From Cheilinus undulatus (taxonomy: Eukaryota; Chordata; Actinopteri; Labriformes; Labridae): a stretch of DNA of 64,000 nucleotides. This document shows positions 1 to 37,294 of the stretch, in pieces. The first letter of the stretch is position 1. Each line of letters opens with the position of its first letter. The position numbers were made by a program, and so were the translations under genes. The notes below the pieces were generated by a model. It worked only from the letters and a program-made list of their open reading frames with translations. It ran no database searches and was not told the DNA's origin. Where the stretch lies: the NCBI RefSeq assembly GCF_018320785.1, contig NC_054875.1, forward strand, positions 31,067,157-31,131,156. The letters are read 5' to 3'.

Positions 1-3952
<3,952 letters not shown>

Positions 3953-4577
3953 TCACAATTTAACATGATAGTACCATGATAGCACCCAAGTGTAGAATCA
4001 GGACTTCTCAACATGCTACACGCAAGGAGTTATTAGCTTGTAATGCTAACAACAGTGAGCGCACAGAAAACGTCACACCAGATTCTTCCAACTGAACAGT
4101 TTCCGTTTAAAACATATTTCTGGACAATAGTACTCAATACGCCAGAGAGATGTACACGTGAAAGTACGTGTTGTGAGACGCGGGTAAACGTGCAATGCCA
4201 TGTAGGCTAGCTAGCATGTCAGTGTTTAGCTCCTGCTAACTGCGACCTTTGTGATCTCAGCTTCAGCAAATTTGCTCCTATACAAGTAAATGCTCACATA
4301 TGACTTAGTTTAATTGCTTGTTGTTCCACAATGACAATCTGGCGAGGCTGTACAGTTGTCTTCGCCTGAGTATAACTGAGTTTCACAGAGGGGAGGTTGG
4401 CAGCCGCCATGGAAATGGCACCTCGCAAATGCGCGATAAATAACGAACAATATGTTAATTCTTATCGTCAATTTCATCCATACAGTAAAGTATCGACAAC
4501 TCTGACTGATAATGCATCCCAAGATGCTCAAAATAAGCCTTGATTGTCGAGGATTAACATAGATTATGAGAACTCAC

Positions 4578-4630
4578 CCGCCGATGAAAATCCAAAAGGG
4601 ACTCCAGCTAAGGCGGAAAGAAAGAAAAGG
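4578..4630 (-). other. rpl32: rpl32 leader exon with 5'-TOP start
   Basis: On the minus strand this reads CCTTTTCTTTCTTTCCGCC from 4630 and ends at a GTGAGT donor (plus 4572-4577). A pyrimidine tract at the cap site is the terminal oligopyrimidine signature of vertebrate ribosomal protein genes and couples their translation to mTOR. The exon is non-coding, and the first intron (3934-4577) brings it to the ATG exon. The exact cap site (4629 or 4630) is inferred from the tract. Confidence 0.8.
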
Positions 4631-4946
4631 ACTTCCGCTGGACCTGCAAAGGCTTTTGGGTAGTGTATTTTATCGGCGCTTCCAGTGTTGTGTTTGTAGA
4701 AATTTGCAATTTGCTATAGATTCATTAATTGAAAAGTGCATTTTTATTGAAGTTTGTTTGTTTGGATTGGGTGTTAAAGTGAAATATTTCCATGTTTGAA
4801 ACTCAATGCATTTCTTTACGCCCACCTTACACTTTGTTTACAGCTAGGAAACGGTTATATGCGCACTTCCTGAACAGATTTTAGTCGGGGGTAAAGGGTG
4901 GGTTTTTCTGAACTTTTCTCAAGTGTACGTGTTCATTTCCCCGCAG
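4631..4946. promoter_or_regulatory. Head-to-head rpl32 / ssuh2 promoter region
   Basis: The rpl32 5'-TOP exon faces left at 4630 and the ssuh2 start exon faces right, with its ATG at 5006. Directly upstream of the rpl32 cap tract, plus 4631-4640 is the reverse complement of CAGCGGAAGT, an ETS/GABP-type site common in ribosomal protein promoters. An AT-rich GATAAAAT (minus, 4674-4667) lies slightly too far upstream to be a classical TATA box. CCCCGCAG at 4939-4946 looks like a splice acceptor, so ssuh2 may also have an upstream leader exon. Confidence 0.55.
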
Positions 4947-5005
4947 ATTACCACACCACAGACAAAGTTTGTTCCTGCCAAAGAAGAGGAAGAAGTTGAC
5001 TCACA

Positions 5006-8000
5006 ATGCTGCACGGGGGGGTGGGGTATAATAACAGGTAAATGATCTACATTTTGTCACATGATGATTTCTTATAAAATGTAAGTGCGTGATTGGCGCA
5101 TGAAGAAGAGCTAGGACGGTTTGTTGTCCGTTTGTTTTTACGTCCTTTAGATGGAAAAACAGCCTCTGATGAGGTTAGAGCTGCGTTTTTTCAGTTCATT
5201 TCCATCCTTACGTTTAAACTTTTAATTTCACTGTTTTAACTTTCGTTTCCCGTTACTTGCAGCCATAACCCAACTTACGGAGTGGCCAACCCTGGGTACA
5301 TCCCAGCGGCGGAGGGGGGACCAGGTAAGATTCGAGAATATGTAACAATGCTGTTAAAGTGGGCCTAGTTTCTAAGAAATAAGGGCAAATCTAGTTAACG
5401 GAGTAATACCCTTCCGTTCCGTTGTACAGTGCAGCGCATACAACTGTGACGTCACTTTCTACGTGCAGGTTAAGTGAGGTGTTTGACACGGCGGTCGCTG
5501 CGGGTATTTTGAACGTTATTGTAGATTTACAGATGTTCGGGTGTTTGGAAACACCCCGACCCTGTTTATGAGTCTTTTGTGTAGCTGTAAAACATCGCGT
5601 GATGGATAGTAACATGGAGGGGCAAGGTAAGTCATTCACTCACGACTCTGTACTCTTGTGTTATTATGTAGAGACATATCAACTTTTGACATACAATCAT
5701 TCAACCTGAGTTTGTGAAAATTTAAAGCTATAAGAAAAAAGTTCAGTATCTGTTTACATCATAGTCGTTTATAGTCCGCATGAAAACATAAAAAGACTTA
5801 ACTTTTGAAAAGCTACATTCATCCACATGACTGAAACTGGTTCTTCTGGTTTGTTTTAGCAATGTTTGCCCCACCCACAGCTGACTCCCAGGGCCCCAGC
5901 GCTCCTCCGGCCAGTATGTTTGACAACATGCCTGGCTATGAAGGAACAGTGGCAGGAGGAGGAGGTAAAGCATTGTAATCACTGTCTTGTTGTCCTACTG
6001 ACACCCTCTGTGACAAGGTGGTGACACAAAAATCCCATGTCACTTTACTGGGCATACTGTACACATTCAGTGTCGTGGAACTATGCAGATTCACTCTTCA
6101 ACAGAAGACTTTCCTCTAATTTTTGAGCACATTATCACCAGTTTTAGTTTAAACTTTATGATAAAGAACAAAGTTTGATTAACTGAGATATTACTATTAA
6201 GATTTTAGTATCTTGCTTGCAGATTTAATGGGGAAAACATTGCATTACACCTCTTTTACACAACAAAGAACTAAATATTACGACTAAAATTTGTGTAAAC
6301 ACCACTGAAAATAGAACATAATCTGTGGGATCTAGAATTTATGAACATGTGCTTAATGCAGTGGCCCATGAACAAATAATTCATGAACACAATGCAGGAA
6401 TGATTGCCCTCAGGATAAAGCATTTCTACTTTTGATATATGTTGTAGGTGGATTTCTTCCTCCTCCAATGCCTGCTCATCCAGTTCCTCAGCCTGAACCT
6501 GGACCTCAACAACCAAACTGGAAGTAAGCCGAAAAACCACGTTTCTTATTTCTACATAACTGTTAAAGTATTGCAAAAGTGCTTGCGTAATGTATTTTAA
6601 CTTTAGAGCAAGCTAAGGGTTTCCCTAAATAATGGCAACTTGCACTTCCTCTCAGAGGTTTCAGACCTCATGACATATATCTCCATCTCACACGACTTAC
6701 AGTATCCCGTCTATCAGTGAGGACACTGCCCGGGAAGCTTTTGTCCTGTATGCCTCCAGTAAGTGCTGCTACAGTGCAGCACCAGCAAAGGATGGTGTGA
6801 TCACAAGCATGGAGGCATTTAATACCTACAGGGTAAGAGGTGCCCCACAAATGTGTATATGGTAGGAAACCTGCAAGAGGAGCATCATTAAAATCAATAA
6901 ACATTTTATAGTGGCTATTTGAAATTAACAGATTGAGAAAAATTTCTCCTCCAATTCATGAATCTAGTACCGCCTGGAAACCTTCACTGAATCTCGATCT
7001 ACAGAGTGGAGTCATGAGCCCTACCATGGTACAGTACCATGTTGCATGAGTGCTAATCTTTCTAACATTTAGTCAGTTGTTTCAGACTATTGCAAACATT
7101 TAAAATGTTTTTTTATTTTACCAGGTCAGCCTGTGGATGCCTTTGCCCAACCTCCTCCAGGGCCATGGGATATTCCTGCTAAATCTCCCTCCTTTTTTGT
7201 GGATGACAAACAGGTTATCAGGGTCCCCTACACATCCTCGATGAAGGTAAATGAGTAGACATGTGAAAGGAAGAGCCCCTTTTCAAGATTATTCCTGACT
7301 ACACTTATTTCACTTACAGACCTGTCATACATGCATGGGAATGGGAAGAAAACCTTGCAAAGATTGTGCCGGCGCTGGAAATGTGAGTTGATTTCTGCAG
7401 ATCTAATTCAAAGTGTGATGTTTCTGACCTTGACTGTAATCACGTTTCCTTTCTTGCTAATTTTAGAAAGTTTGTTGGGTCTGCAATGGATCTGGTTACC
7501 GTCATGGAGATGATCGATGCCACCACTGCAGTGGCAGAGGGAGAGAAAAGTAAGTGAAAACCCAATGCTTTCTTTATAGTAAAGAAATATGATATGTAGG
7601 AAAGAAGATTCTAACAGATCTCTAACATTATTCTCAGCTGCAGCCACTGTCACGGGCAAGGATCGAAGCAATGTGAAACATGTCATGGAAAGCAGCAGCT
7701 TCTGGTCTACATCAAACTCACTGTGAAATGGTGCTGTTTCTGTCAAAAATATGTAAACTAATGCAATGAAAAACCTTTAGAAATGTCCACAGACTGTCAA
7801 CATGAGAGCATCTCTAATTGTAAATTAGATATCTGATTTTGTTTTTAACATATTTTCAGGACCACTAATGCTGATAACTATGTTGTGGAACAGTCAAGCG
7901 GACTGCAGTTGGACAATCTGAGCAAAGTGTCTGGCAAGGAGCTTTTCAGAGACTCTCAGTACATGGTAAAATATTATTTTTCACCTTCTAATGAGGCATA

Positions 8001-10745
8001 CATTAAGTAGGGAATGCTATTTTTTCCTAATAAATAAATAAATAAATAAATACATAGAGATTATGTGGGATCTATTAAGATTGTTGAGGAGAGTAGGAGA
8101 GAGAGAGCTGTAGCCCAAGTGATGAGGACTAAAGCCCCTGTACATAGGGCACCTTCTCTATCAACTGAGCTCAACAGGCCCTACAACAACTAACAACAGC
8201 AGATAATTTAGAATTTGAATTATTATTATTATTTTACATTTTTATTTTATTTGGAATAACACATAATAATGATACAATGACTGGCAAAAAGACACCCAGC
8301 ATGAGCCCTCTTTTAAATTTTTCTTTAACATAGAGATAAAAAAAGGGAAAAATATAAGCAAAAAGAGGACTTTTTTTTAAACTTTATAACATCAGAACAT
8401 GGGATGGCTCTTATCTAATGAAACAGGAAAAAATCTTTTTGTACAGGTGTCTGTAAAATAGATATGAGTTTAATCAAACAAAGGGCATTTTGGGAGGATA
8501 TAGATTTTCCATTTTTCCCACAATTCTTGAAATTTGTTCTCCTGAAGCCGTAACGAAAAGGTGATTCGTTCTGTTACATTTCATAAAGTATATTATACTA
8601 TACTTTATTATACTGTACCAGTCTTCTGTAGTTGGAGCTTCTGACTTAAGCCATTTTTTTATTGCCTTCCAGGCAGTACTACTCAATACTGCAAACATGT
8701 ACGCAGTTTTCTTATTTGTGGATGACGGTAAAGATTCCAACAAAGAGTTGCTCCCAGTTAAAAGTAAAGTTTGTCCTGAAGATATTTGCCCTGTTTTTAT
8801 GGATATCACTCCAGAACCTATTGAAAGATGAAAGTGATTAGCTTCCTGGGAGCCACAGTTCCTCCAACAGCTGGAAAAGCCTGAATGGTGATGTTTCTGT
8901 ACAGGTGTGATAAAATATCTAATGATACTCTTCCACCCAAATGCTCTCCAAGGAGTTGAGTTTGTAATTTTCCATTGAAACTCACAGTATTTTTCCTAGA
9001 TTTCTTTACAGATTTGTGTATTATTGTCCTTTTTCCCATTTTTGTTTTATGTAAAACGTGTTTTCTGATTTTATTTTTGATAATTAGACTCTGATTGCTT
9101 TGCATGCTTGTTCGTCGTTAATGTTGCGTAACACTGACCCTTACCTTCAGCCTTACAGAGTGTCAAGACTGGGTGTGTTTAAGCCATGTGGCAATCATTG
9201 CATTGTTGAACACAGCCTGTGTAGTACTTGTGTGATTCTCTACACATTCAACTGCGTCTATAGCAAAATTTTTAATTTTCCTTCAGTTTTATGTGTGCTG
9301 CTACAGCGATTGTAGCCGCCAAAATGTGGGTGACCACAAACAGAAACATCTTGGCTGAGACATTTTAGGTGACATTTATCAGGAACAGACTTTTGCTCTT
9401 TGTGCTTTTACTACCCAGCATGTGCCTGACATTGATCTTTCATTAACCACAATTTTGCACTTTGAGCACTTGTTTTCATCAAGCACAACTGTCACTTTAC
9501 TTGTTCTTGTAAGACATCTGTTTAATACAAGATAACATTTTTACACTGCTTTTTGATGATATAGTACTGGGACTTGAACTGGTGGTCCTCCACACTGAGC
9601 CACTGCCCTCAATAAGAAAAGAGGAGCACAATTTCCAACATATTAGCTTTTATATAATAATACAATATTTTAGCTCCTACCAGTATTTTTTTAAATTTTC
9701 ATTTTAAGAGGTTGTTCAATGCAAAGACAAGAATACACAAAGTCAATATAACAAACAATAAATCTTAAAAAAAGCAATAACAGAAGCAGATAAACAAACT
9801 ACACAAAGTAATAAACTGACAAATAAAAAAGAAAGTTTAACATGTGATAGCTGACTCAATTAATCATTGTTCATAAAGTCTACATTTTAATTTGATTCAT
9901 TTAAGTGTGGGGATACCATGTTGACAATACAAGTGACTGTCACGTACCTCTACTGACTGATTCATGTGTGAAAATACATACATCATAGTTCACACATCTT
10001 AACTTGTGCACATCCTTACACAATCATAAAGGGAGAAAAACTAAGACATTTAATACCATATTGTCACCGTAGTCATCACTTCATTCCAGAGGATCATTAC
10101 AAGTATTACGCTACTGCTCCTCTTTTTTTCCCCATCTTTCTTAAACATGTGAATCTAATTTCTGATTCTCATGGTTATTTTTTTCCATCTCATATATTTC
10201 ATTTACAAGATCCTTCCATTTTAAATGGATTAGGTTATTATGCTTTAACCAATTCCTAGTAATTTGTTTTATTTTTGCTGTTCTTGATACAAAAACAGAT
10301 TTTTTTCCTTTAATTCTGCTGGGATTTTTCCAAGCAGAAGGGCTTATGGATTGTTATTAAATAGCAGTATTACTGTGATCACCCTGTGCAGGTTTATCCA
10401 GTGATGGGTTTCCCAGATATTACTGTGGTGAATGCTGCACAGCGTCTTGTAAGTGAACACCAGGCCAAGTTCTCCCAGACCTCACGCATTCTACAACAGG
10501 TAACAGTGCATCAGCAGTATTTATAACCTAATTCAATAATATTTGATCAGTATTTATACAGTATACCTCTGTGTAAGGAACTCATATTTGCTTTCTGTTT
10601 TCAGCGTCAAACCATAGAGCTGATTCCTGTCACCAAAGTGACCTACTCGTGGAAAGGGAAATCACACATCTACTTTGTTTACGGAAATGAGTTCAAAGTC
10701 AATGCAGATAATTATCCTGCTACCTGCTGCTGTACTGTAATGTAA
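5006..10745 (+). CDS. ssuh2: Protein SSUH2 homolog (DnaJ-type Cys-rich zinc finger)
   Basis: Coding exons: 5006-5037, 5263-5324, 5860-5964, 6448-6523, 6703-6832, 6968-7028, 7125-7246, 7320-7382, 7467-7549, 7638-7730, 7860-7965, 10392-10499, 10605-10745. They sum to 1,182 nt with every junction phase matching, giving 393 residues. Residues 1-92 are Gly/Pro-rich and probably disordered. A conserved block follows (AREAFVLYASSKCCYS, then YRYRLETFTESR). Residues about 197-275 carry repeated CxxCxGxG-type motifs (CHTCMGMG, CKDCAGAG, CWVCNGSG, CHHCSGRG, CSHCHGQG, CETCHGK), as in DnaJ zinc-binding domains. The C-terminus ends CCCTVM, a possible CaaX box. There is an in-frame TGA nine bases before the ATG. 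The molecular function of the SSU-2 family is not well established; in humans SSUH2 has been linked to tooth development. The 7730 donor (GTGCTG) is weak. Confidence 0.92.
8060..8190 (-). repeat. Degenerate tRNA-derived SINE
   Basis: The minus strand from about 8190 reads GAGCTCAGTTGATAGAG, a tRNA-like A box, followed by GGTGCCCTATGTACAGG and GGCTTTAGTCCTCATC, typical of a fish tRNA-derived SINE head. The B box is eroded and no cloverleaf can be closed, so this is not a tRNA gene. It lies in ssuh2 intron 11, next to an (AAAT)n run at about 8030-8052. Confidence 0.6.
8474..9105 (-). mobile_element. L1-like LINE fragment, ORF2 C-terminal part, decayed
   Basis: On the minus strand, two frames separated by stops and shifts resemble the end of an L1-clade ORF2 protein. 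One contains FWSDIHKNR and FTFNWEQLFVGIF wording. The other contains STAWKAIKKWLKSEAPTTEDW, matching the conserved 'AKKAI..NWL...PPT..QW' block near the L1 C-terminus. It is 5'-truncated and broken, and sits in ssuh2 intron 11 antisense to the gene. Family assignment is by motif only. Confidence 0.65.
9548..9615 (-). repeat. Possible remnant of a tRNA-derived SINE
   Basis: The minus strand reads GAGGGCAGTGGCTCAGTG followed by CAGTTCAAGTCCCAG, resembling the A and B boxes of a SINE head. It is short and eroded, in ssuh2 intron 11. Confidence 0.35.
10080..10345 (-). mobile_element. Second L1-like LINE ORF2 C-terminal fragment
   Basis: On the minus strand an open stretch reads QITRNWLKHNNLIHLKWK, then DLVNEIYEMEKNN, the conserved 'NWL......W......IY.ME' segment at the end of L1-type ORF2 proteins. 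It is 5'-truncated. Its wording differs from the 8474-9105 fragment, so it is a different L1-like family. It ends about 50 bp before ssuh2 exon 12 and appears not to disturb that splice site. Confidence 0.65.
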
Positions 10746-11287
10746 TTGCAAAGGTTGCATATGAAGGTTTTCCATTCTTCATCATTTGAAATCAAAATTA
10801 ATCACTTCTAATGATCAATGGGGGGTTCCTTGACATGCAGGCACGTTTGATGTTTTTCAAGTTGTATCTCAGCAGGGATGAACAGAGCCATTTAACCTTG
10901 GAAACTTCTCCAATAAGTCACCGTCAAGGCTACAGAGGAAGTGAACTTACCCCTAAATAACTACAGTATAACAAAGTTCATCTAACAAAGTTTTTGTTTT
11001 GTCACTTTTTGCATGCGCCACATAAGGAAATATGTTACTGATCCTATTGAACAATTATCATGCTGAATTATACAGTCTTTACTTGTAATATATAACTGCA
11101 TTGTTTTTTAAATTCATAAAACAAACTTTTATACTACGTATTTTTGCAGTAGCTACTAATTATCAATATGAGCATTATGTATTTACCTGTCAAAACATGT
11201 TTGTATGTGAAATGAAATTATTTTAAATGTGCATAATCTCACAGCAATGACATATCTCCCACTTGCTTTGATGAAATTCCTTCTTTT

Positions 11288-11293
11288 AATAAA
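11288..11293 (+). terminator. ssuh2: ssuh2 poly(A) signal
   Basis: An AATAAA hexamer lies about 540 bp after the ssuh2 stop, giving a 3' UTR of roughly 0.55 kb. It is the last canonical signal before GC-richer promoter-like sequence begins at about 11320. The cleavage site is inferred. Confidence 0.6.
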
Positions 11294-11319
11294 TGGTATT
11301 TCGCAATGTTTTGCTGCCA

Positions 11320-11553
11320 AAAGTGTCGTCATTGAAAGTGGACCGTCGCTCGCGTAATGACGCGAGGAACGTGTTCGCCATAATGATAATAAACCGTGAA
11401 CACAAAGCTAAAATAAAGCACATTAAACGTTGGCTGTGAGGCTGCGAACGATACATTACATCACCTCGGAGTTGTCAAGTTTGGACTGGTATCAGTGGAT
11501 ATAATACCTGCTAAACCTGGTTAAAAAGAAGAAGAACTAAGCGGGACAACGAG
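11320..11553 (+). promoter_or_regulatory. dcaf1: dcaf1 promoter and leader exon
   Basis: CG-bearing sequence starts abruptly after the ssuh2 3' end. It contains TAATGACGCGAGG (a CRE-like TGACG core) near 11355 and CGCCATAATG (YY1-like) near 11377. A GAG|GTAAAG donor at 11553/11554 is the probable end of a non-coding first exon that splices to the coding exon acceptor at 13345. The start of transcription between about 11380 and 11450 is a guess. Confidence 0.5.
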
Positions 11554-12947
11554 GTAAAGTTAGCATACTTGCTAACTAGCCAGAATTACCTGTGATGCTG
11601 CTAGCTGCTACCTCAGTGCGAAGTTGCATGTACAGACAGGTTTTGTTGACTCGAGTACAGTGTGAATCTCTAGAAGACGCGCATGTCGGGGCAGCTCAGG
11701 ATTAATGTGCACTACAGCTCTGGGACCTAGAGGAGGACGCTTTGAGAGAAACGGTAGCAAGCTAAACAAAAAAGCTGCCTTGTTTAGCTAGTGTAGCTAG
11801 CCTAATATCGCAACAGGCAGTGAGTTTAGATTGCTTCTGCTTTACCCGAAGGGCTATCGGGTTTAAAATGATATATAATAATACAAGGCATGTTGAAGCC
11901 ACGATAGTGGATTCTTATCAATTCAGAAAGCACCGTCGGGACATGAATCCGTGTTTATTTTGAATACGAAAAGGCTTGCTAGTTTGACAGTTGATGTCCC
12001 TGGAGGGTAGCAGCACCTGCTCTCTGTCTGTGTTGTTGCCCTTTGTGGGGCGATGGAGCGAATCAGATTCTTCGCTCCTTCTTTCCTCCCGATCTCAGTG
12101 AAATAGGCACACAGGGTCTAATTAGATAGGCACAACAGACATTATACCATTTAACACTGTAAACCTAAAAGAAGTAGTCTATCATGAATGTTCTTATGCT
12201 AAATTTTGAACTTAGTCTGGCTCTATCGCATTACAGACACTGGGGAAATGATAATAAAGCCAAACAGTTCAACCCCACTCCAAACAGTCAGACAAAATTA
12301 CATTGAACGAATAGTATACAGTTTAAACTTTTATTAATAAAGTCTTATATTACTATATTTATATCATGCTGTATCCGATTTAGAATTTATTACTGTAATG
12401 TTGTATTAGACTGTATTAAGCTGAGGCACATAATACCTGGCATTTGAGCATGATGAGGTTACCAAATTTATTATATTTGTGGTTATGTTTTGATATGATA
12501 CAACCTTTGTTATTTAATAATTGATTTAACTGTCTATAGGCCACAAGAATAATGTAAGTGTGCAATTAAGACAATTTACAGACATTATCCTGTAATTTTT
12601 GATAATTAAATACAAGAGATTTCACAGTTTTGGGTGCCTAGGACTGCTATTTCTCTGAAAAAGGTATCAGTATTGTTTGATGTATAGCTACAGATCATTA
12701 AAAAAAAAATACAATTTGGGATAATGAAAACCTTTATTATTTTAAACATTCATCTGTTTTGCCCAAAGTGGGATTTACTGCAGGAATGTGATATTAAAAC
12801 ACAAGGTACACGATTAGGCATGAAATACCATTACATTATACGAGACATTATTGGCAATTTTTGTCTCTGGGTGGTATTTTTTGTGATTGTAAATCATTGC
12901 ACACTGCACCTTACATATTCTGAAAGTGATCAAAATTGTAAATTAGG

Positions 12948-13262
12948 GATGCACAATATTTAATTTTTGTCAATGTGCCGATATTTCCAAACTTATTTCA
13001 GCCAATAGTGATACTGACACATACACTTGTGTGATACTGACACTACATTTTGGGATTCGTGATGTTCAGGGCTCATGGTGGGCCTTCTTGATTGTGTGGC
13101 ACCCTAGGAAGGACCTGTCCCTGATGGTACAGTGATACATTTTGCGTTATATAAAGGGTGATATATGATTTCTACTTATACATATGGCCAATATATGGAC
13201 TGTAAATATCAGCAGAAATTATTAAGCAGTATTATTCTATCTGCTGATACCCATATGATACT
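12948..13262 (+). repeat. Dispersed repeat ('GGGATGCAC...TATCAGCAGA' type), copy 1
   Basis: It begins TTAGGGATGCACAATATT and ends in a TATCAGCAGA / CTGCTGATAC block. The reverse complement of about 55867-56075 matches it through CATTTTGGG, TCAGG, GTGTGGCAC, CTAGG and ATCAGCAGAA. Elements beginning GGGATGCAC are common non-autonomous DNA transposons (often hAT-related) in fish; that classification is an inference. It lies in dcaf1 intron 1, about 85 bp before the start-codon exon. Confidence 0.55.
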
Positions 13263-13353
13263 GGTAATATTATGCAGCTGTGTTGTATGGAACACACTGC
13301 TAAAAAAACAAAAAAATATGCATAATATGCATGCCATTCTCACAGGCTGTGCT

Positions 13354-35211
<21,858 letters not shown>

Positions 35212-36498
35212 GGAGCCATCAGTGACATGGAGCGAGCGAGAAACTGGGCAGCGTGTCAAGACTTGTGCCTCATAGACATTTGAGCTGCAGCACAGGAGGC
35301 TAGAAAGAAGAGGATAATATCAGCAGATAAGGTGGGAGATAACTTGGAGCGCTGCCTGCTTGAAACAGTAGGTGTCTGCACTCTGAGTGACAGAACCAAT
35401 GAGGAACAGTTTCAAAGAGATGAGGGGGAGGGGCACAAATTGACTCATTGATAGGCAAAATGATTGTATTTGATAGTTTTTTTCTAAAACAGAAGTGGGC
35501 TTGATGATGAGCCAAGTGAAAGTGTTTTGATCCTGCAGAGAAAGTTCTATATTTTAGCACAAAAACAGCTCTCTAAATGAGTCTCTTCATTTGATATTGA
35601 TTCACTCACTTTATAAGCCTCTGTTTGGTCACAGATTAGTGTTTGTAGGAGGAAAGGCTTACATTTGCAGGGTTGCTCATCTGCATTTGTTTGGCAAAGG
35701 ATACAGTGCTCTCTAAAGCTCATATTTTGCCTCCAATAATCGCCAAAAAGTACTCAAGTATTGAATTAGGCAGCTAATGTGATGCACAGACATGGTTCAG
35801 ATGGTTCAACATGTGTCAAACCCACTTAATGATCCTTGATCATCAACCAATGACCAAAATGCCACACACAGCAGTGCCATTTGTTAACGTCACCTCCAGA
35901 TCTCATTGTGTAAATAGGGAAATCAAATCAGCTCTGTGCTGATTTTGAAGATAACTCATGTGGACAGTGTAACTGTTGACTCACCTGCTCAGTATCAGCA
36001 CATGATGGACATTTATAGGCTTCTAGGATTTCTACCAGTGAGTTATTTTACACCCATTTATTCAGTCAAGCAAGGAGTTTTGTGGATGTTTCTTCAGATG
36101 ATTACAGTCCAATGGTACAGTTAATTTAAGTTAATTTAATGGTTAAAAAAACGAAGTGACTTTGGATCAAGGTGGAGAAAATAAAAACCTCATTCTTTGG
36201 AAAAAAAGACCTACCTGAATTTTAAGAGGGAGCTAGGAAGCATTAAAAAGTTGTAAAATTCATCAAAATGGTTTCATTTCAAATGATTTTTTTCCTCTGA
36301 CCAGAGGCTTCAATCTCTTTGACAAAAACATTGTGAAATTAAATGCCTTGTAGTTGCACTCTTTTTGAAAGTAGTGCAAACACTTAATGTTTTTTGCCTT
36401 GCATCTGTTCAGATTTCTTTACCATAAGGAGACATTTATGTTGACATTTTGAGACAGTTTATGTACAGCTTGTATGTATCTAAAGTATTTTTACTAAA

Positions 36499-36504
36499 AA
36501 TAAA
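36499..36504 (+). terminator. dcaf1: dcaf1 poly(A) signal
   Basis: AATAAA about 1.29 kb after the dcaf1 stop codon, followed by a GT-rich stretch (CTGTTTGTTTCTTC). It is the first canonical hexamer after the stop that I could see, so the 3' UTR is likely about 1.3 kb (35212 to about 36520). Confidence 0.65.
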
Positions 36505-37294
36505 GCTACAAAATCTGTTTGTTTCTTCTATCAAATTTTAATTGTGCCTTTGAAGACTTGACATTCAATAAGCTGCTGTAGCCGGGGAATCTTGAATATA
36601 TGTTGCCCTTAAAAGTAAGAAAAATTGTACATTTTACAGTCAAGTAGCAGAAATTCAACATTTTGGTCATTTTTATGCATGTAACTCTTGAGGTGAGCCT
36701 GTCAGAAAATATTTTGTTGCCTTCTTTTTCTGCTTTAAACAAATTTCATTTGACTCAACACATGAAATATTTAAGGTAAAAGGCAGAAGAACTGGACAGC
36801 AGGATAAAACTTGCACAAGCAGACTCCGACATATTGACAGATAAGAAAACTAAGAAACGAAGAGGCTGAAGCATGATAAGAGGTTAAACTGACACCAAAA
36901 TAAAAAAAAAAACATTATGCACCTTAGCTTTTTAGAGACATTTTACCTTCTTCTGTTAAATCAGATACTGTGATGCTGGGCCGCCCACAGATTTGGCTGG
37001 ACCCCAGACAGACTCAGTGTACGGGCCCTCCACCAGTTGTGACTTACCGATAGTATCAATCCATGTGTGTTGGATCAATGGCATTGATGCTGGCTAACAG
37101 TAAGTTCATTTCAGAGCTGGAAATTGTGTCAAACTATTATTGGGTTCTGATGTTGAAATTATTTTCTTTGTAACGTTATATTAACCCCTTTTAACCTGTT
37201 TTCCTCCCATTTTTGCCACAATTTTTTGACAGTTCTCAACTATTTTGCACAAGTTCTGGCAATTTATTGTCCTCCATAAAAACACTTAACCCAG

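Noticed and set aside
8060-8190. A-box-like tRNA gene
   Set aside because: No cloverleaf or intact B box; it is a SINE remnant.
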